The notes under the pieces: generated by a model
The model's input: only the letters and a program-made list of their open reading frames with translations
Database searches by the model: none
Told to the model about the DNA's origin: nothing
Made by a program: the position numbers and the translations under genes
Assembly (NCBI GenBank): GCA_934749845.1
Contig: CAKVHQ010000002.1
Span: 53,097 to 117,096, forward strand
Length of the DNA stretch: 64,000 nucleotides
Reading direction: 5' to 3'
From: an uncultured Clostridia bacterium
Lineage (GTDB): Bacteria; Bacillota; Clostridia; Christensenellales; UBA1242
In this document: in pieces, positions 60,521 to 64,000 of the stretch
Layout of the letters: each line of letters begins with the position of its first letter
Position numbering within the stretch: the first letter of the stretch is position 1

Positions 60521-61222
60521 TTATAATGATTTTAAATACTTTATTTCGCTTGGGGACAACTTGCGATATTCGCCACGGTTTAATCCGCCAAGTGCCAATT
60601 TTGCAATTTTGGTTCGTTTAAGGTAAACCACATTTTTCCCGATACTTTCAAACATTTTTCTAATTTCTCGATTTCTGCCTTCGTGAATTACAACTTCAAG
60701 TTTCGTAAATTTTTCATCTTGAAGTTTTACTGTAACTTGACATGGGCTTAATTTATAGCCATCAATAACAACTCCGTTTTCAAGTTGTCTTAACTGGCTT
60801 TTTTCTATTCCGCCTTCAATTTTTACGGTATATGTTTTAGTTATCTCATTTTTTGGGTGTGTTAGTTTATAGGTTAAGTCTCCGTCATTAGTTAACAGTA
60901 GCAACCCTTCGCTATCATAGTCTAATCTACCAACTGGAAATATTCTTGCAGTGGTGTGAATTAAGTCTATGACTGTTTTTCGCTCTCTGTCGTCTTTAAC
61001 CGATGACACATACCCCTTTGGTTTATTTAGCATATAGTACTCTAAATTGCTTGGCAAAGACACCAAAGTGTTATTAACTTCAACTTTGTCCATTTCTTTA
61101 ATGTCTGTTGCAAGTTCACTGCACACACAGCCATTTACTTTTACTTTGCCATCAACAATTAGTTGTTCTGCTTTTCTTCTGCTTGCAACACCGCAAGAAG
61201 CCAAATATTTGTTTATTCTCAT
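60521..61222 (-). CDS. rluB: RluB/RsuA-family pseudouridine synthase
   Basis: 233 residues. N-terminal S4 RNA-binding domain (RINKYLASCGVASRRKAEQLI), catalytic domain with the nucleophile Asp in VGRLDYDSEGLLLLTNDG (~100) and the HEGRNREIRKMFESIG motif. Modifies one or more uridines of 23S (RluB) or 16S rRNA; Bacillota usually have RluB next to scpB and this locus fits. 9 nt after dacF. Confidence 0.93.
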   Translation of the reverse strand: MRINKYLASCGVASRRKAEQLIVDGKVKVNGCVCSELATDIKEMDKVEVNNTLVSLPSNLEYYMLNKPKGYVSSVKDDRERKTVIDLIHTTARIFPVGRLDYDSEGLLLLTNDGDLTYKLTHPKNEITKTYTVKIEGGIEKSQLRQLENGVVIDGYKLSPCQVTVKLQDEKFTKLEVVIHEGRNREIRKMFESIGKNVVYLKRTKIAKLALGGLNRGEYRKLSPSEIKYLKSL

Positions 61223-61231
61223 AGTGTAGTT

Positions 61232-62389
61232 CTAGTACCAGTTATCAATTATATCTTTAACCTTATCTCCTAGATTCTTCTCCTTAACTTCTTCTATGGT
61301 ACAAATTTTTTGAGAATAAATCAAGTCATTTTTAAATGTAACTTTAAGTTCGCCAACTTCATAGTCTTTGTCTTTAGGTGCTTCAACAACATCGTCATAG
61401 TTGCTTTCCACTTTAATGTCTTCAATTTCGTTTTCTTTTAATGGATAGGAAAATCCCTCTTTAACATATAAATCAATTTCTTCTTTTGGACTATTTACTA
61501 CCAAAGTTTTTCCTATATACTTATATGGCTCAACAATAGTGGTTAAAGTGTAATCTTTAAAGCACGACTCCAAACACTTTTGGCTTTCTTCAAACATATC
61601 ATTACAATTAAGCACCACACAAATAAGTCTCATTCCGTTTCTTAAGCAACTTGTAACACAGCATCGTCTTGCGTTGTCTGTAAAGCCTGTTTTAATTCCT
61701 TCACAGCCTTCCATTTTCTTTAACAACTTATGTTTGTTTCTAACAAATCTATGTCCCATTTCCTTTGGAGCGGATATTTCCTTTACATCGGTCTTCACAA
61801 TCTCTCTAAAATCGGCATTTTCCATTGCCTTTGCAGAAATAACAGCCAAGTCGTAACTTGATGTGTAATGAGTTTTGCTGTCTAACCCGTGGGGATTATC
61901 AAAATGCGTGTTTTCTAGGTTAAGTTGCTTTGCCTTTTCGTTCATAAGGTCAACAAACTTTTGCTCATCGCCTTCGCCAATTCTATACGCTATTGCCATG
62001 GCAGCATCATTGCCAGAATTCAGCATCAGTCCATACAAAAGTTCGCGCATAGACAAATGCTCGTTTTTTCGTAAATAAATGCTTGTTCCTTCAATACCAA
62101 CTGCACGATTATCAACAGCAAAAGTTTCATCAAGATTTTGGCAATTTTCTAGGGCAATTAGTGCGGTCATAACCTTGGTTGTGCTTGCCATAGGAAGTTG
62201 AATGTCTTTATCTTTTTCCATTAAAACACGCTTGCTTGTTTGCTCAATAACGCACATCGACTTTGCACTGCAAAGTGTTTTAACTTCTTCCGCATTAACC
62301 GACACCACTTTTCTGGGTGCAAACAGTGATATTAGCATCATAATGGCTAGTAAAAGGCTCATTAGCGCGATAATACTTTTTTGTTTCAT
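61232..62389 (-). CDS. dacF: D-alanyl-D-alanine carboxypeptidase (DacF-like)
   Basis: 385 residues. Signal peptide (~1-33), then the PBP5/DacF domain with STTK (in MASTTKVMTAL, ~68), SGN (LNSGNDAAMA) and KTG (GIKTGFTDNA), followed by the beta-rich C-terminal domain (~275-385). No long amphipathic anchor at the end is obvious. It trims cortex or wall peptides. Place between ytfJ and rluB is the clostridial sporulation cluster, favouring DacF. Confidence 0.92.
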   Translation of the reverse strand: MKQKSIIALMSLLLAIMMLISLFAPRKVVSVNAEEVKTLCSAKSMCVIEQTSKRVLMEKDKDIQLPMASTTKVMTALIALENCQNLDETFAVDNRAVGIEGTSIYLRKNEHLSMRELLYGLMLNSGNDAAMAIAYRIGEGDEQKFVDLMNEKAKQLNLENTHFDNPHGLDSKTHYTSSYDLAVISAKAMENADFREIVKTDVKEISAPKEMGHRFVRNKHKLLKKMEGCEGIKTGFTDNARRCCVTSCLRNGMRLICVVLNCNDMFEESQKCLESCFKDYTLTTIVEPYKYIGKTLVVNSPKEEIDLYVKEGFSYPLKENEIEDIKVESNYDDVVEAPKDKDYEVGELKVTFKNDLIYSQKICTIEEVKEKNLGDKVKDIIDNWY

Positions 62390-62397
62390 ACGACCTC

Positions 62398-62775
62398 CTA
62401 TTTATCAGTTATTTTTTTAATTAGTTCATTTGCTGTTTTAAATATTTTCTCAAATGAGTTTTTATTATCAACTCCAACAAATCTTAAATTGGCTTCTTTG
62501 CCCACCAAAAAGCCTATTGGGTTAATATTAAACCCAGCACCAGAACCACCAGCAAAAGGATAGTTGTCTTTTAGTTTTTTAGGCGGAATATTTTGCGAAT
62601 ATTCTCCGCCCCCAGCAATAAAGCCAACACTAACTTTTGTGATAGGGATAATTGTTATTCCGTCCAAAGTTTTTAGTGGCGAACCAATAACCGTGTCAAC
62701 ATCAATTATGGTTTTTATTTTCGTTAAGGCTTCTTCCATAATTTTGTTTATTGGGTGTTTTTTGTCATCATTCAT
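62398..62775 (-). CDS. ytfJ: YtfJ/GerW-family spore protein
   Basis: 125 residues. The whole protein is the GerW domain: IIDVDTVIGSPLKTLDGITIIPITKVSVGF, then the Gly-rich AGGSGAGFNINPIGFLV. In Bacillus it is a forespore protein needed for germination through GerK/GerB pathways. It overlaps ytfI by 8 nt and precedes dacF. Confidence 0.94.
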   Translation of the reverse strand: MNDDKKHPINKIMEEALTKIKTIIDVDTVIGSPLKTLDGITIIPITKVSVGFIAGGGEYSQNIPPKKLKDNYPFAGGSGAGFNINPIGFLVGKEANLRFVGVDNKNSFEKIFKTANELIKKITDK

Positions 62776-63367
62776 ATTGAGTTAACTCCTTGTTAAATTT
62801 AATTTTTCCAATAACCGATTTTATATAAGCATTAAACACTTGAATTATGCTTATTTTTATGCTTGCCTTTAGGCAAAACAAAAGTTCATCTTTTGAAAAA
62901 CTTGGGTAAATTTTGTTAGTGATTTTACTATCTGTTTTTTTGCTTTTCAAAATAGCACCAAAACAGCTTGTTAAAACCTTAACTGCGCCAACTATCATAG
63001 CTGTGGCAAAGGCATCTGTTTTTGCCCCAAAGTTAACGTAAATTGTGCCGTGCTGAATACGAATTTTTTTTATTAGAATAAGAATAAAATCTGTTTGAAT
63101 GTTAATTCCACTTTCGCCAGTTTCTATTGGAACTAATATTTTTTTATTTTTCTTGGTCGTAAGTTCAACATAGCCCTTTTCAATGCTAAATGTGGCTTTA
63201 AAAAGGTTAAGTTTAAACATTTTAAATTGTAATTTTCCTTTGTTGTTTAGAACATCATAAACCACTTTGGCTTTTAAATTTATTGGTATTACAACTAGTA
63301 AAGTTATAAAAAGAAACAAAAACAACAAAAGCCATAATATCCAGTTCATATTGTTATTATTTTCCAA
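62768..63367 (-). CDS. ytfI: YtfI-like DUF2953 membrane protein
   Basis: 199 residues: one N-terminal membrane helix (~8-28), then the DUF2953 domain (beta-rich start, HGTIYVNFGAKTDAFATAMIVGAVKVL in the middle, and IYPSFSKDELLFCLKASIKIS). Function unknown; it is almost always paired with ytfJ, as here, with which it is translationally coupled. Confidence 0.88.
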   Translation of the reverse strand: MENNNNMNWILWLLLFLFLFITLLVVIPINLKAKVVYDVLNNKGKLQFKMFKLNLFKATFSIEKGYVELTTKKNKKILVPIETGESGINIQTDFILILIKKIRIQHGTIYVNFGAKTDAFATAMIVGAVKVLTSCFGAILKSKKTDSKITNKIYPSFSKDELLFCLKASIKISIIQVFNAYIKSVIGKIKFNKELTQYE

Positions 63368-63392
63368 TTTTCAATTTTTATGTAAAGGCAAT

Positions 63393-63420
63393 AAAAAAAC
63401 CACCATTTATGGTGGTGGTT
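63393..63420 (-). terminator. Terminator of scpB
   Basis: Minus strand: AACCACCACC... pairing with ...GGTGGTT around a 6-nt loop, then seven Ts, 35 nt after the scpB stop. Confidence 0.8.
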
Positions 63421-63454
63421 TAAGTTTGATTATTCAACTTATCGTTTAGTTTTA

Positions 63455-64000
63455 CTATTCAACTTTTTGAATTGTTTTATCGCTTTTCAAAAACGCAGGA
63501 ATTTCGTCTTTAGAATTTTCTAGCAAGGTGTTAATTTGGTCTTTGCTCAATTCTTTGTTTTGGGGAGTTTCTTGTTCCTGTAGCTTTGGATTTAGCACTG
63601 TTTCTTGGATATGCTTGTTTAAGTTTTCAAGTGCCTTTTGGCTGTTTAACAAGTCTTCAAGCAACACATCATCTTTTTTGCTTTGCTCACGGCGTTCTTT
63701 AATTCTTTCGCCGTTTAATTCTTCCAAAGTCATCGACTTTTTGCTTACGTATTGACCATTTATAAGCACTTGTTCGTCATCTTCAATTTCAAATTCGTTA
63801 TACAAGCTCTTGTCGCTTTCGATAGTTTCAACTTGTTTTAAAATCTCTTCGTAGTCCGGAAGTTGATTTATTGATTCAATTTGGAAGCGTTTCAAAAATT
63901 CGTCAGTTGTTCCAAAAAGCAAAGGCTTTCCAACAGCGTCTTTTCGGTAAGACCTTGGTCTATTACATATGTATGAATAAATTTCTTATATAGGGTTTTG
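63455..64000 (-). CDS. scpB: ScpB, chromosome segregation/condensation protein (5' part outside, apparent frameshift)
   Basis: The frame ending at 63455 encodes the end of a ScpB: RKDAVGKPLLFGTTDEFLKR is the conserved end of the second winged helix, followed by an unusually long (~140-residue) acidic, Gln/Glu-rich tail. ScpB joins ScpA and SMC in the condensin complex. That frame meets a stop (TAA) at 63986-63988 without a start codon; just upstream, the frame one base away reads FIHTYVIDQGLTEK, which fits the preceding ScpB helix. This points to a one-base frameshift near 63935-63950, either a real mutation or a sequence error. A TTG at 63920-63922 is inside the conserved motif and is no true start. 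Confidence 0.75.

Noticed and set aside
1..64000. CRISPR arrays, insertion sequences, prophage or rRNA genes
   Set aside because: No regular spaced direct repeats, transposase or phage structural proteins, or rRNA-like sequence were seen.

Overview
The window is a chromosomal segment of an AT-rich (roughly one third G+C by eye), spore-forming, low-GC Gram-positive bacterium, most likely an uncultured member of class Clostridia. Evidence: it carries sporulation regulators and effectors for both compartments (sigG, sigE, spoIIGA, spoIIAA-spoIIAB-sigF, spoVAC-D-E, spoIVFB, yunB, ytfJ and a ylxY-type deacetylase), SD-type ribosome binding sites, the standard stop codons, and a MinD/MinE system. 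Genus cannot be decided from the sequence.

Layout. 1-3.8 kb (minus): a cut-off dnaD, then sigG, sigE, spoIIGA and ymxH. 3.9-7.8 kb: feoAB and der. 8-13.4 kb: minD-minE, a 68-codon membrane gene in the spoIVFA position, spoIVFB, an accessory island (PycTM-like membrane protein, unknown partner, Ig-like lipoprotein), then rplU-prp-rpmA. 13.6-23.3 kb: deacetylase, 23S rRNA methyltransferase, M16 protease, ftsK/spoIIIE, rimO, pgsA, recA. 23.6-35 kb: class A PBP (minus), then miaB-mutS-mutL-miaA-cmk-plsC-[20-codon peptide]-guanylate kinase/ParB-like fusion. 35-38 kb: HAD phosphatase, two membrane-protein genes and a six-tRNA operon. 38.3-45.4 kb: an unknown gene, spoIIA operon, Cys-rich lipoprotein, spoVA operon and yunB. 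45.6-50.6 kb: cysteine desulfurase-thiI, rny, tRNA-Trp, rnhA. 50.6-56.3 kb: ABC exporter with a membrane-anchored PadR regulator, and a YgjP-like metallopeptidase. 56.6-60.3 kb: a degenerate nucleotidyltransferase-fold protein, tyrosine recombinase, lexA and a wall-anchored DUF6273-like protein. 60.5-64 kb (minus): rluB, dacF, ytfJ, ytfI, scpB.

How genes work together. The sporulation sigma cascade is nearly complete within the window: SpoIIAA/SpoIIAB control SigF, SpoIIGA matures SigE, and a SigF/G-type promoter precedes sigG. SigE-type promoters are seen before ylxY, yunB, ymxH and the spoIVF region. LexA-like boxes precede recA, lexA and the nucleotidyltransferase-like gene, giving a small predicted SOS regulon.

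Items most worth a second look: (i) the PycTM-like two-gene cassette in the spoIVFB-rplU gap; (ii) a nine-G tract filling the promoter spacer of the adjacent lipoprotein gene, a classic phase-variation layout; (iii) an SOS-controlled, apparently catalytically dead CD-NTase-like protein next to lexA; (iv) a dispersed palindromic repeat family with one copy inside a coding sequence; (v) a tandem-repeat leader with mutually exclusive hairpins before the DUF6273-like gene; (vi) a guanylate kinase/ParB-like fusion; (vii) a PadR regulator tethered to the membrane. No CRISPR array, insertion sequence, prophage or rRNA gene was seen.
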